Shown: one piece after another, positions 1-7,657 of the stretch | How the letters are laid out: every line of letters begins with the position of its first letter | How positions within the stretch are numbered: the first letter of the stretch is position 1 | Assembly (NCBI GenBank): GCA_958428675.1 | Contig: CAUAGV010000037.1 | Span: 1 to 12,101, forward strand | Length of the DNA stretch: 12,101 bases | Origin: an uncultured Collinsella sp. | Lineage (GTDB): Bacteria > Actinomycetota > Coriobacteriia > Coriobacteriales > Coriobacteriaceae | Reading direction: 5' to 3' | Notes under the pieces: generated by a model | Told to the model about the DNA's origin: nothing | What the model saw: the letters and a program-made list of their open reading frames with translations, nothing else | Databases searched by the model: none | Translations under genes and position numbers: made by a program

Positions 1-732
1 GAGTACGTCTGTGAGCACCTGGGTCTGGTTCACGACCCGCTGTCCACGCAGGTCATCAGCCGCGATCACCACGCCTATCTTGCCGGCGTGCTTGCCACTA
101 CAGCGGCCACCTGCGAGCGCATCGCGACCGAGGTCCGCAACCTGCAGAAGACCGATACACTCGAGGCCGAGGAGCCCTTCCGCAAGGGCCAAAAGGGCAG
201 CTCCGCCATGCCGCACAAGCGCAACCCCATCACCATGGAGAAGGTCTGCGGTCTGTCGCGCGTCGTGAAGTCCAACGCCCAGGTCGCCTTCGACAACGTC
301 GCCCTGTGGCACGAGCGCGACATTTCGCACTCTTCCGCCGAGCGTGTCGCCCAGGCCGATAGCTTCATCGCGCTTGACCATATGTTCCAGTGCCTCATTC
401 GCGTTATCGACGGCCTGCAGCTGTATCCGGCCCGCATGATGGCCAATCTCAACAAGACCCGCGGCCTCATCTTCTCCTCCAAGGTCCTGCTTGCCCTCGT
501 CGATACGGGTATCACCCGCGAGGATGCGTACGCCATTGTGCAGGAGAACGCCATGGCCACCTGGCACGAGGTGCAGGATTGTGTCTCTGGCCCCACCTTT
601 AAGGAGCGTCTCGAGGCCGATCCGCGCTGCACCGTCAGCCAGGAGAAGCTCGACGAGATTTTTGATCCGTGGGACTTCCTCACCCGCATCGATACGGTCT
701 TCGATCGCCTGGAGCAGCTGAACTTCGAGTAG
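1..732 (+). CDS. purB: Adenylosuccinate lyase, C-terminal part (5' end outside window)
   Basis: Adenylosuccinate lyase splits fumarate from SAICAR and from adenylosuccinate, acting twice in purine synthesis in the cytoplasm. The frame is open from the first base and gives 243 residues before the TAG stop. The fumarase/aspartase superfamily signature GSSAMPHKRNP is at fragment residues 66-76; this flexible loop carries the catalytic serine. The following helical text, including the WHERDISHSSAER stretch, is typical of bacterial PurB and belongs to the central helical bundle. The N-terminal domain with the other catalytic histidine lies upstream of the window. An intrinsic terminator follows 43 bases after the stop, so purB ends its transcription unit. 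The reading frame shows no damage. Identification rests on the signature and overall match to the family and is very secure. Confidence 0.96.
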   Translation, partial: EYVCEHLGLVHDPLSTQVISRDHHAYLAGVLATTAATCERIATEVRNLQKTDTLEAEEPFRKGQKGSSAMPHKRNPITMEKVCGLSRVVKSNAQVAFDNVALWHERDISHSSAERVAQADSFIALDHMFQCLIRVIDGLQLYPARMMANLNKTRGLIFSSKVLLALVDTGITREDAYAIVQENAMATWHEVQDCVSGPTFKERLEADPRCTVSQEKLDEIFDPWDFLTRIDTVFDRLEQLNFE

Positions 733-775
733 GGTTAACCTAATTCGACCGCTTGCGGATGCATTTCAACCTTTG

Positions 776-809
776 GCGCCTTGCCCGTCTTGGGCGAGGC
801 GCTTTTTTT
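776..809 (+). terminator. Intrinsic terminator after purB
   Basis: An 11-bp stem is formed by GCGCCTTGCCC (776-786) and GGGCGAGGCGC (792-802), with one G-U pair and a 5-base loop. It is followed directly by seven T residues. It separates purB from the solute-binding protein gene. Confidence 0.93.
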
Positions 810-833
810 ACTGTCGCATATGCGCCCGGGTAA

Positions 834-839
834 TAAAAT
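834..839 (+). promoter_or_regulatory. Candidate -10 element for the solute-binding protein / diguanylate cyclase unit
   Basis: TAAAAT lies 35 bases before the chosen GTG start and just after the purB terminator, where a new promoter is expected. A similar TTAAAATGA stands before the response regulator gene at 5202-5210. At 17-bp spacing the -35 position reads CTGTCG, which is weak. This is a placement argument only. Confidence 0.35.
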
Positions 840-873
840 GAACTCCGACTGCTGTTTCGATGAAAGGGGGCAC

Positions 874-1710
874 GTGCCCAGACGCATCAAGCGGGCCACC
901 ATCGTCTCGTTTACGCTCATACTCCTTGTTGCCGTCTGTGCGGGCGCCCTGACGTATACCGTTCGAAGCAGTTCTTCCTCCTCGAATGAAGCCGATAGAG
1001 ATCTCCCGGTGCTCAAAATCGGCGTTACGGATAACGACCCCTATGTGTATGTCGATACCACGGGTGATTACGCCGGTATCGATATCGACATCGCCCGCGA
1101 GGCCTGCAAGCGTGCGGGGCTCAAGCCACAGTTTGTCGATATTGACTGGAACGATCGCGACCGGCTGCTCAAAAACGGTGATATCGATTGCCTGTGGTGT
1201 GACTATTCTCCCTGTTATCGCGAGGATAAGTATTACTGGACCGAGCCGTATCTAACCGTGACGGTCTCGGTTGCCGCCAAGAAAACGAGTGGCATCAAGT
1301 CCTTGGCACATCTCGATGGAAGTAAGACCATTGCGGTGATTGCGGGTTCGGTGAGTGAACGCCGATTGCTTGCGGGGGATCTGGGGGTCTCGTCGGACGT
1401 TCAAATCAAATCATATGGCTCTGCCGAACTCTGCAAAGCCGCTCTAGTCAAAGGGTACGTTGACTGCTGGATGGCGGATGTCCAGTCGCTTGACCGACTC
1501 GTTGCTCAGTATCCCGGCGTTTACCGTGTGTTTGCCGACAATGTTATGACGGTTGACCTGGGCGTCGCGCTTGATGACAGCTATGAAGGATCGGTCGTAA
1601 AGGATCTCAATACCGCGCTGTTCGACATGGATCGAGATGGCACGATTGACCGTATTGTGGGCAATTACAAGACAGGAGCGACGACGGGCGGGCAAGGAGG
1701 AAATTCATGA
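874..1710 (+). CDS. Family-3 extracellular solute-binding protein, orphan, membrane-anchored or secreted
   Basis: The 278-residue product is a periplasmic-binding-protein-like receptor (SBP_bac_3 type), the family that binds amino acids and similar small ligands outside the membrane. GTG 874 was chosen because AAAGGGGG ends three bases upstream; ATG 838 has no ribosome binding site. A basic start (MPRRIKR) and hydrophobic residues 9-30 form a signal peptide or anchor, followed by a serine-rich linker. There is no good lipobox, because valine precedes Cys22. The domain starts near residue 46 (VLKIGVTDNDPY). R116 sits where family members bind the ligand alpha-carboxylate (SPCYRED, usual form TPER), and D202 where they bind the alpha-amino group, so an amino-acid-like ligand is inferred. 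Unusual cysteines are at 106, 109 and 114. No permease or ATPase gene is nearby; the stop overlaps the start of a diguanylate cyclase gene by 4 bp, suggesting signalling rather than transport. Confidence 0.85.
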   Translation: MPRRIKRATIVSFTLILLVAVCAGALTYTVRSSSSSSNEADRDLPVLKIGVTDNDPYVYVDTTGDYAGIDIDIAREACKRAGLKPQFVDIDWNDRDRLLKNGDIDCLWCDYSPCYREDKYYWTEPYLTVTVSVAAKKTSGIKSLAHLDGSKTIAVIAGSVSERRLLAGDLGVSSDVQIKSYGSAELCKAALVKGYVDCWMADVQSLDRLVAQYPGVYRVFADNVMTVDLGVALDDSYEGSVVKDLNTALFDMDRDGTIDRIVGNYKTGATTGGQGGNS

Positions 1711-3506
1711 CAACTGATGAGCACCGCTTGAGTCGAAAGACTCTGAACGTCATAGCTGCCAGCGTTATTGTCAGCGCCGTCTTGTTAGGCCTGTTGTATA
1801 CGGTTGGAACCCATCGCTGCCTCGAAAAAACGCTTGGGTTTGGCCAAGAAACCATGGTGTTTTTGGAGAACGCTTGCGAAAAATATGACCGCTACGAACA
1901 GGGGAGAAAAACCGAGGCGACGCACGATTTGCTCGCCGCGGTCGAATCGTTTGCGACGTTCCTGTCCTCTGATCGCGTTGAGGTTAACGACGATCTTATC
2001 GAGCAATTTGTCCATGCCGAGAACCTTTCGGGGCTGATGGTCATGGACTCCGATGGCCATATGGCTGCCCACTACGACATCGATGGTCGCGATCCGCTTA
2101 TGTTGTGGCGAGATGAGTTGGCCTGTTCGCCGGTCGCATCGATGTATCAAGGTTCCAAAGTGACCTACTCAACTGTCGATGAGCGCCGTGGTGTCGTTTT
2201 TGCCGTCTGTGCTGTTCCGTATGGCGACGGCGTTGCCCTGGCATACCGCTCACTTGTTTCCGATACGGCGGACGACTATTCATATGCCATAGCCGACGTG
2301 CTTTCGAACAGTACCTTCCACCAGGGTCCCACGGTGCTTGTTATGGAGGATGCGGAGATTGTCTCATCCAACAGTGCCGATGCTGACGTGTCGCTCGCCC
2401 GACTCCTCACCAGCGTAGGAGTTGAGTGGAAAGACGACGGCCTGACGCGCATCGAATATCGAGGAGACGAATGGTATGCCGTGCGTGCGGCATATAAGGA
2501 CTACCGCCTGTTTGCGCTATATCCCAAATCTGAGGTCATGTCTGACAGGATTTCATTTGTCGCCGTCGGCGTCTTGGTGTGTCTTGCGTTTTGGGTCGTG
2601 GTGCTGTTGGCTCGAAATATCGTTGACCACCGCAATTTGGTCGAAAAGGATAAACAGCTCGGCATTATCAATGCCATAAGCGCCATCTACGATTCGACCT
2701 TCCTTTTGCATCTCGACACCCTCGAGATCGAGGGGATCAATATGTCGCCGGCGATAGCGAAGATATTTGCCGAGCACAGCGAGGCATATGACTTTATGGA
2801 CACGGTCTGCCGGGATATCGTGAGCCCCGAAAGCCGCGAAGCGGTTGTGGGACTCGTAGATATAAGTTCGCTTCGTGAACGTATGGAGGGCGTACCGTAC
2901 TTGGCTGCCGAGGTGCGAGATTGTCGAGGCGCTTGGTACTCGCTACAGGTTGTCCCCCAGCATCGCGATGAGCAAGGCCGGCTGGAGTCGGTCGTCGTGG
3001 CGACGCACAACATATCGATGGTCAAGCATGCCGAGGAGCTGTCATATCAAGACAAACTGACGGGGCTTCGCAACCGCAACTATCTTGAATCGCGCGGAGA
3101 TAGCCTGGTAAACGAGGACTTGCCCGTGAGCGTGATTATGTTGGACTGCAATTATCTCAAGCGGACCAACGACATCTATGGTCACGAGATGGGGGATGAA
3201 CTGCTGCGACGGACGGCGTCCGTGCTGCGGCGGGTGGCTGGTGCGGATTATCTGCCGATGCGCCTTGGCGGCGACGAGTTTTTGCTGGTTTGCCCCCATA
3301 CTGACAACGAGTCTGCGCTCGGGCTGGAACAGGATCTTCGTCTCGGTCTTGCCGCGGTAAGCGATGAGGCCCTGACGGTCAGCGCATCGATTGGCGTGGC
3401 GACCGTCGAGACGGCTGGAAATACGCTGGCCGATGTATATCGTGTCGCCGACCACAATATGTATCGGGAGAAGCGCACGGTCCACGCACAGGGTGCGGAC
3501 TGCTAA
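1707..3506 (+). CDS. Membrane diguanylate cyclase: external sensor, PAS-like region, GGDEF domain
   Basis: The predicted enzyme makes cyclic di-GMP from two GTP at the inner face of the membrane. It has 599 residues. Segment 14-33 is the first membrane helix, about 34-281 is an external sensor domain, and 282-303 is the second helix. Residues 318-435 look like a PAS fold, and GGDEF follows. In the GGDEF domain DKLTGLRNR begins at D449, the metal/GTP motif reads DCNYLKRTND with the first Asp kept, and the active-site loop is intact as GGDEF at 521-525. The RxxD product-inhibition site expected just upstream is absent (the text there is GADYLPMRL). ATG 1707 follows AAGGAGG by six bases and overlaps the previous stop as ATGA, so the two genes are probably translationally coupled. 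The sensor may read the neighbouring solute-binding protein; that is inference. No clear terminator follows. Confidence 0.92.
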   Translation: MTTDEHRLSRKTLNVIAASVIVSAVLLGLLYTVGTHRCLEKTLGFGQETMVFLENACEKYDRYEQGRKTEATHDLLAAVESFATFLSSDRVEVNDDLIEQFVHAENLSGLMVMDSDGHMAAHYDIDGRDPLMLWRDELACSPVASMYQGSKVTYSTVDERRGVVFAVCAVPYGDGVALAYRSLVSDTADDYSYAIADVLSNSTFHQGPTVLVMEDAEIVSSNSADADVSLARLLTSVGVEWKDDGLTRIEYRGDEWYAVRAAYKDYRLFALYPKSEVMSDRISFVAVGVLVCLAFWVVVLLARNIVDHRNLVEKDKQLGIINAISAIYDSTFLLHLDTLEIEGINMSPAIAKIFAEHSEAYDFMDTVCRDIVSPESREAVVGLVDISSLRERMEGVPYLAAEVRDCRGAWYSLQVVPQHRDEQGRLESVVVATHNISMVKHAEELSYQDKLTGLRNRNYLESRGDSLVNEDLPVSVIMLDCNYLKRTNDIYGHEMGDELLRRTASVLRRVAGADYLPMRLGGDEFLLVCPHTDNESALGLEQDLRLGLAAVSDEALTVSASIGVATVETAGNTLADVYRVADHNMYREKRTVHAQGADC

Positions 3507-3578
3507 TCTTGCCCCCGCGAGTCCATGCATCGTAGGATGTTGAATCGGTGCTTGCGATCATAAGTCGGCTCAGGCGGG

Positions 3579-3584
3579 GATAAT
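3579..3584 (+). promoter_or_regulatory. Candidate -10 element before the TSCPD gene
   Basis: GATAAT lies 35 bases before the ATG at 3620, in the gap between two transcription units. The nearest TTGCGA (3552-3557) is 21 bp away, too far for a normal -35. Only the -10 is plausible. Confidence 0.3.
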
Positions 3585-3619
3585 AGACGTCTGAAATTTC
3601 TTTCTGAGAGGGGATCTCA

Positions 3620-3883
3620 ATGATTAGTTTTGACTACAAGCCGCGGGGTGTATGCTCTCGCAATATTCACCTCAATCTCTCTGACGATGGCAGCAAGGTG
3701 CTGGGCGTTGAGTTTACCGGCGGCTGCGACGGCAATCTCAAGGCAATCTCCAAGTTAGTCGAGGGTGCTCCTGCCGATCGCGTAATCGAGGTTCTCGCCG
3801 GTAATACCTGCGGTATGAAAAAGACCTCTTGCGCCGATCAGCTTACGCGCGCTATCGAGGCCGCTCGCGCCGAGATCGCCTAA
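3620..3883 (+). CDS. Small TSCPD-domain protein (TIGR03905 type)
   Basis: This 87-residue cytoplasmic protein belongs to the TSCPD family, a small cysteine-containing domain also found at the C-terminus of some B12-dependent ribonucleotide reductases. Stand-alone members have no firmly known function. The evidence is the conserved text GGCDGNLKAI around C36 and NTCGMKKTSCADQL with C64 and C71; TSCAD is the family name motif with Ala for Pro. A fourth cysteine is C12. Four cysteines in so small a protein would suit metal binding, which is inference. AGAGGGG lies seven bases before ATG 3620, making the start secure. The stop overlaps the next start by one base (TAATG), so it is probably coupled to the Tat lipoprotein gene, an unexpected partner. 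Confidence 0.88.
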   Translation: MISFDYKPRGVCSRNIHLNLSDDGSKVLGVEFTGGCDGNLKAISKLVEGAPADRVIEVLAGNTCGMKKTSCADQLTRAIEAARAEIA

Positions 3884-5094
3884 TGGGTATCGCCGACCAC
3901 ATCAAGAATGGAATATCGCGCCGTGGCTTTGTGCTCGGCGGTGCTGCCGCGGGCGCTGCCACGGTGCTTGCCGGTTGCTCGAAAAAAACGGGCACCAGCG
4001 ACGATGCCGCCGGCGAGCCGCAGGTTATCAAGGACGATTCGAAGATTGTCTCGATCACTGATGAGTACGAAGCTGTTGATATCGATCTTGAGCCGGCGGC
4101 GTCGTGGACGCTGCCGCTGGGCACGCTGCTGTACTACTGCGATGGCGACTACGCCGCCGCGATGATGGCGCCTGCTTCTGCCCTGCATGCCAATACGCTT
4201 GGTGTGCTCAACCTGGGCGATGGCTCGCTTACCACATTAATCGAGGATCCTATCGAGGGCACGGGATATGCTTTTTACGATGTCCGTGCCGGCGATGGCG
4301 TGTTTGCGTGGGTTGAGATGAACTTTGCCAATTCATCGTGGAAGCTCTACGCTCAAAATCTGTCGGGCGCTTCGCTCTCTGGCGACGTGGCTGAGCTCGA
4401 TCGAGGTGGCAAGGACTATGATCCGCCCCTGTTTACGGCGTTCGGGTCATCGGTCATCTGGTATAAAATGCCTTCGGCAGGCGGCAATAAAACGAGTAGT
4501 GATTCGTTTTGCTATCGTCGCTCGCTTGATGAATCCAAGGCCGAGGTAATTTGGAAATCGATGGGCCGCTTTGCATCGGCCCCGCGCGCGAGCGACGGCA
4601 TTTTGACCATCTCGCCGCGTGTCCGCAACGACGAAGGCGTCTACTACGGCATAACGGCAATCGATCTGACCGATGGCAACAACACCAAACGTGCCCAGCT
4701 AGTCCTTCCCTCGTCAGTCTCGCCTTTCGAGGCCGTATATATGGGCGATACCTTCGTGTTTTCTATCGAGGCGACCTATAGTGGCGTGGGCAGCCTGGGC
4801 AACATGGGCACGTATATCGGTAATGAGGGAGGGCCATACCTCTTTCTGTCCCGCGAGCCGCTCGCATGTGCTGCCGGCAAGAAGAATAAATATCTCGTTA
4901 AGGTACAGGCATCGCATTTTCTCATCGACACCTCTGCCAAGACCTATGGCTCGCTGTTGTCGCCCGACCGCGCTTTGGAATATGGCGATTATCCAGCTAC
5001 GGCGGGAAAATCGGACTCATTCCTTACGTACGCCACGGTGCGCAACAGCCAGGGTATACCCGAGACGGTCACCGCACGCCTATTCTCTCTTTAA
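3883..5094 (+). CDS. Tat-exported lipoprotein of unknown function
   Basis: The product has 403 residues when started at ATG 3883, which overlaps the TSCPD stop. An upstream in-frame start at 3829 would lie inside the TSCPD gene and spoil the signal. The N-terminus is a clear Tat signal: SRRGFVLGG with the twin arginines at residues 13-14, a short hydrophobic stretch, and the lipobox LAGC with Cys32. The mature protein should therefore fold in the cytoplasm and then be lipid-anchored outside. After a short polar linker come repeated short strand-like stretches rich in Gly, Tyr and Trp (for example YAFYDVRAGDGVFAWVEM). This would suit a beta-propeller of the TolB or WD type, but I cannot prove it. 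No enzyme motif was recognised. Homologues are expected mainly in Coriobacteriia. Confidence 0.82.
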   Translation: MGIADHIKNGISRRGFVLGGAAAGAATVLAGCSKKTGTSDDAAGEPQVIKDDSKIVSITDEYEAVDIDLEPAASWTLPLGTLLYYCDGDYAAAMMAPASALHANTLGVLNLGDGSLTTLIEDPIEGTGYAFYDVRAGDGVFAWVEMNFANSSWKLYAQNLSGASLSGDVAELDRGGKDYDPPLFTAFGSSVIWYKMPSAGGNKTSSDSFCYRRSLDESKAEVIWKSMGRFASAPRASDGILTISPRVRNDEGVYYGITAIDLTDGNNTKRAQLVLPSSVSPFEAVYMGDTFVFSIEATYSGVGSLGNMGTYIGNEGGPYLFLSREPLACAAGKKNKYLVKVQASHFLIDTSAKTYGSLLSPDRALEYGDYPATAGKSDSFLTYATVRNSQGIPETVTARLFSL

Positions 5095-5153
5095 GCTTAG
5101 AGGGGTTAAAAAGGCGCCAACAGGGGAATAAACGCGTTGTAATTGTGAGTACC

Positions 5154-5192
5154 GCCCGCCGAGCTATCGCACCCATGCGATACCCGGTGGGC
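5154..5192 (+). other. Two-part hairpin upstream of the response regulator gene
   Basis: The outer stem GCCCGCCG (5154-5161) pairs with CGGTGGGC (5185-5192) with one G-U. The inner stem TATCGC (5165-5170) pairs perfectly with GCGATA (5177-5182) around the loop ACCCAT. No T run follows, so it is a poor intrinsic terminator. It sits directly upstream of a possible -10 (TAAAAT, 5203-5208), over the expected -35 region. It could end the Tat-lipoprotein transcript or be an operator-like dyad; the sequence does not decide. Confidence 0.6.
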
Positions 5193-5202
5193 TCAGGTGC
5201 GT

Positions 5203-5208
5203 TAAAAT
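5203..5208 (+). promoter_or_regulatory. Candidate -10 element for the two-component operon
   Basis: TAAAAT lies 40 bases before the response regulator start. The -35 position falls inside the hairpin arm and has no TTGACA likeness, so an activator-dependent promoter or a false match are both possible. Confidence 0.35.
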
Positions 5209-5247
5209 GAGCTTGTTCTTAGCTAATTGAGACAGGGGGGCCGTGTT

Positions 5248-5970
5248 ATGGCTTCAGATGCAAAAAAGATTCTGCTGGTCGAGGATGAGAAGGCAATCCG
5301 TGACGCTGTCGCTGCCTATCTCGAGCGCGAGGGCTATTGGGTTGTGGGCGTGGGCGACGGCCAGTCCGCTATCGAGGAGTTCGAGAAGCATCAGTTCGAC
5401 CTGGTCGTGCTCGACCTCATGCTCCCTAAGATTCCCGGCGAGCGCGTTTGCCGCACCATTCGCGATACCTCGGATGTCCCAATCATTATGCTGACGGCCA
5501 AGGGCGAGATCGAGGACCGTATTATCGGCCTCGAGCTCGGTGCCGACGACTACCTGATCAAGCCGTTCTCGCCGCGCGAGCTTGTCGCGCGCGTACGCGC
5601 CTTGTTCCGCCGTGCCCACCAGGCCGATGAGCCGGCCGTCGAGGTGCTCGACTTTGGCGATCTGGTCATTGACATCTCGGGCCACAAGATTTTGGTCGAG
5701 GGCAAGGAAGTCGACCTGACGGCTTCCGAGTTCAAGCTGCTCACCACGCTTGCCCGCCACCCCGGCCGCGTCTACAACCGCATGGAGCTGGTCGAGAAGG
5801 TGCTCGGCTACGACTTTGAGGGTTACGAGCGCACCATCGACAGCCACGTGAAGAACCTTCGCGCCAAGCTGGGCGACGACCCCAAGAAGCCCAAGTGGCT
5901 CTACACCGTCCACGGTGTCGGCTACCGCTTCGAGGCTCCGACCAAGACCGATAAGTCGGACGAGAAATAA
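5248..5970 (+). CDS. OmpR/PhoB-family two-component response regulator
   Basis: This 240-residue cytoplasmic transcription factor has an N-terminal receiver domain and a C-terminal winged-helix DNA-binding domain. Receiver residues are all present: acidic pair E12-D13, phosphoacceptor D56 (VVLDLMLP), T83 (MLTAK) and K105 (LIKPF). The effector domain starts near residue 135 and contains LTASEFKLLTTLARHPGRV and the C-terminal YTVHGVGYRFE typical of the OmpR/PhoB winged helix. ATG 5248 has AGGGGGG seven bases upstream; the in-frame TTG at 5227 lies before that site and is rejected. The kinase gene starts 12 bases after the stop, so the two form an operon and a cognate pair. The target genes and the signal are not visible here; autoregulation through the dyad just upstream is possible. 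Confidence 0.95.
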   Translation: MASDAKKILLVEDEKAIRDAVAAYLEREGYWVVGVGDGQSAIEEFEKHQFDLVVLDLMLPKIPGERVCRTIRDTSDVPIIMLTAKGEIEDRIIGLELGADDYLIKPFSPRELVARVRALFRRAHQADEPAVEVLDFGDLVIDISGHKILVEGKEVDLTASEFKLLTTLARHPGRVYNRMELVEKVLGYDFEGYERTIDSHVKNLRAKLGDDPKKPKWLYTVHGVGYRFEAPTKTDKSDEK

Positions 5971-5982
5971 AGGAAATCACAT

Positions 5983-7548
5983 ATGACACCTGCGCGCTTT
6001 GAAATCGGGCAAAAGCATAAGCAGGAGAACGAGGCGGGTTCCAAGGCTAGTTGGAACACGCCTCGTTCCGATTCACGGCCAACGATGAGCTATCCCTCGC
6101 GTATGGCCCTGGCTTTTGCCCTGACATCGCTCATGACGGTATTGGTGCTGGTGGGCGTAGTCTCCGTTGTATGGGGCACGGTTTTTACGGATTACACGCG
6201 CTCCAATATTGTCGAAATCGCCAATTCCGCTGCCGAAAAGCTTGCGACGTCGTACGAGGAAAACGGCAATTGGACCGCGGGGGAGTTGCGTGCGGTCGCG
6301 ACATCGAGCTTGGTGTCCGACGATCTTGGCATGCAGGTCGTCAATAAAAAGGGCGTCATCGTCTACGACGACTCGTGGCCCTCGGCAAGCGCTACTGCCG
6401 ATGTGCGCGAAAATCAGGCGACGACCGACGGTACGAGCGGAAAGAAGGCATCGCACAGCCCGGTCTCGTCTGCTCCCACCGATTCCAATAGTGTTGCCAA
6501 CGTTGAGATCGTGATGTCCTCCGGCGAGCACGTGGGTCAGGTCAAATTGTGGGCGATTGGCTCCGATGCCCTGCTCACCAAGGCAGACTCAGCATTCAGA
6601 GAAAAGACCTTTAACGCCATGGCCCTTGCTGCGGTTGTGGCCGTCTGCATCTCGGTCGTTATCGGATCACTCGTGTCGCGCATGCTCACCAAGCCGATTC
6701 ATCGTATTACCAGCACCGCCAAGCAGATCCGCGATGGAGACCTGTCCGCTCGTACGGGCTTGCGCGGCGATGATGAGATCGATCAGCTGGGAGAGACCTT
6801 CGACGAGATGGCCACCTCACTCGAAAAGGATATGAAGCACGAGAAGCGCCTGACTTCCGATGTGGCTCATGAGCTGCGCACGCCGCTCATGGCCATGCTT
6901 GCAACGGTCGAGGCCATGCAAGACGGTGTGTATCCCACCGACGACGAGCATCTGGAGACGGTCGCTTCCGAGACGCGCCGCCTGGCCCGTCTGGTGCAGC
7001 AGATGCTCGACCTGTCGCGCATGGAAAACAGTACCGCGCCGCTCAACCTGGAGCCGGTGGACATGGTGCCGTTTGTGCGTTCGATTGTGAATGGCCAGGA
7101 GCGACTGTTTGCCGATCGTGACCTGCGCTTGCGCTTTGCGGATGAGACGCAGGGCCACGATGACGTTGTCGAGGCAGATCCCGACATGATCACGCAATGC
7201 GTCATCAACCTTTTGAGTAACGCCATGCGCTATACCCCCGAGGGGGGTTGGGTCGTGGTGTCGGTGCTCAGTGACCGCAAGCACGTCGATATCGCGGTTT
7301 CGGATACGGGCATCGGTATCGCCAAGGATGATTTGTCGCGCATCTTCGGTCGTTTTTGGCGTGCCGACGCCAGCCGCGCCCGCGAAGCGGGTGGCCTGGG
7401 CGTGGGTCTCGCCGTGACTAAACAGATCGTCGAGCGCCATCATGGCTACATTTCCGTGGAGTCGGAGCTTGGAAAGGGTACGACTTTTACGATTCATCTG
7501 CCTCGCGAGCACACGGCGGACGCGGCATCTACTACAATGGAGCACTAG
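5983..7548 (+). CDS. HAMP-domain sensor histidine kinase
   Basis: This 521-residue membrane kinase should phosphorylate the response regulator encoded just upstream. Order: a basic 40-residue cytoplasmic tail, membrane helix 41-67, external sensor about 68-211, second helix 212-231, HAMP about 232-285 (LTKPIHRI to EMATSLE), HisKA with phosphoacceptor H296 in SDVAHELRTP, and an HATPase_c domain. The latter shows the N box with N413 (NLLSNAMRYTPEGG), the G1 box with D441 (DTGIGIA), the F box (FGRFWRADASR) and the G2 box GGLGVGLA at 470-477. The architecture is of the ResE/BaeS/PhoR kind. Residues about 133-171 of the sensor are a Ser/Thr/Ala-rich low-complexity stretch, probably a disordered loop. 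ATG 5983 follows AAGGA by eight bases; ATG 6085 is in frame but has no ribosome binding site. Confidence 0.95.
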   Translation: MTPARFEIGQKHKQENEAGSKASWNTPRSDSRPTMSYPSRMALAFALTSLMTVLVLVGVVSVVWGTVFTDYTRSNIVEIANSAAEKLATSYEENGNWTAGELRAVATSSLVSDDLGMQVVNKKGVIVYDDSWPSASATADVRENQATTDGTSGKKASHSPVSSAPTDSNSVANVEIVMSSGEHVGQVKLWAIGSDALLTKADSAFREKTFNAMALAAVVAVCISVVIGSLVSRMLTKPIHRITSTAKQIRDGDLSARTGLRGDDEIDQLGETFDEMATSLEKDMKHEKRLTSDVAHELRTPLMAMLATVEAMQDGVYPTDDEHLETVASETRRLARLVQQMLDLSRMENSTAPLNLEPVDMVPFVRSIVNGQERLFADRDLRLRFADETQGHDDVVEADPDMITQCVINLLSNAMRYTPEGGWVVVSVLSDRKHVDIAVSDTGIGIAKDDLSRIFGRFWRADASRAREAGGLGVGLAVTKQIVERHHGYISVESELGKGTTFTIHLPREHTADAASTTMEH

Positions 7549-7608
7549 CTTTTCGCTATTCGGTGAAGGAGGGGTTTCGTCCCTGCCGCTCCGAGTTTGC
7601 GAAAACGT

Positions 7609-7624
7609 GCGGGAAAGAACCCGC
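7609..7624 (+). other. Short hairpin in the purC leader
   Basis: GCGGG (7609-7613) and CCCGC (7620-7624) form a 5-bp stem with an AAAGAA loop, 20 bases before the purC ribosome binding site. A second weaker fold, AGGG/CCCT, lies near 7570-7584. There is no T run, and no purine riboswitch core was recognised. Its role, if any, is unknown. Confidence 0.35.
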
Positions 7625-7657
7625 ATTACTGTCGTATTTTGGTAAGGAGTGACTCAC

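Noticed and set aside
838..873. Longer start for the solute-binding protein at ATG 838 or TTG 781
   Set aside because: ATG 838 has no ribosome binding site, and TTG 781 lies within the purB terminator. GTG 874 has AAAGGGGG and gives a proper signal peptide.
6817..7626. A 269-codon - strand open frame opposite the histidine kinase
   Set aside because: It is a shadow of the kinase catalytic region, with no domain or ribosome binding site of its own.
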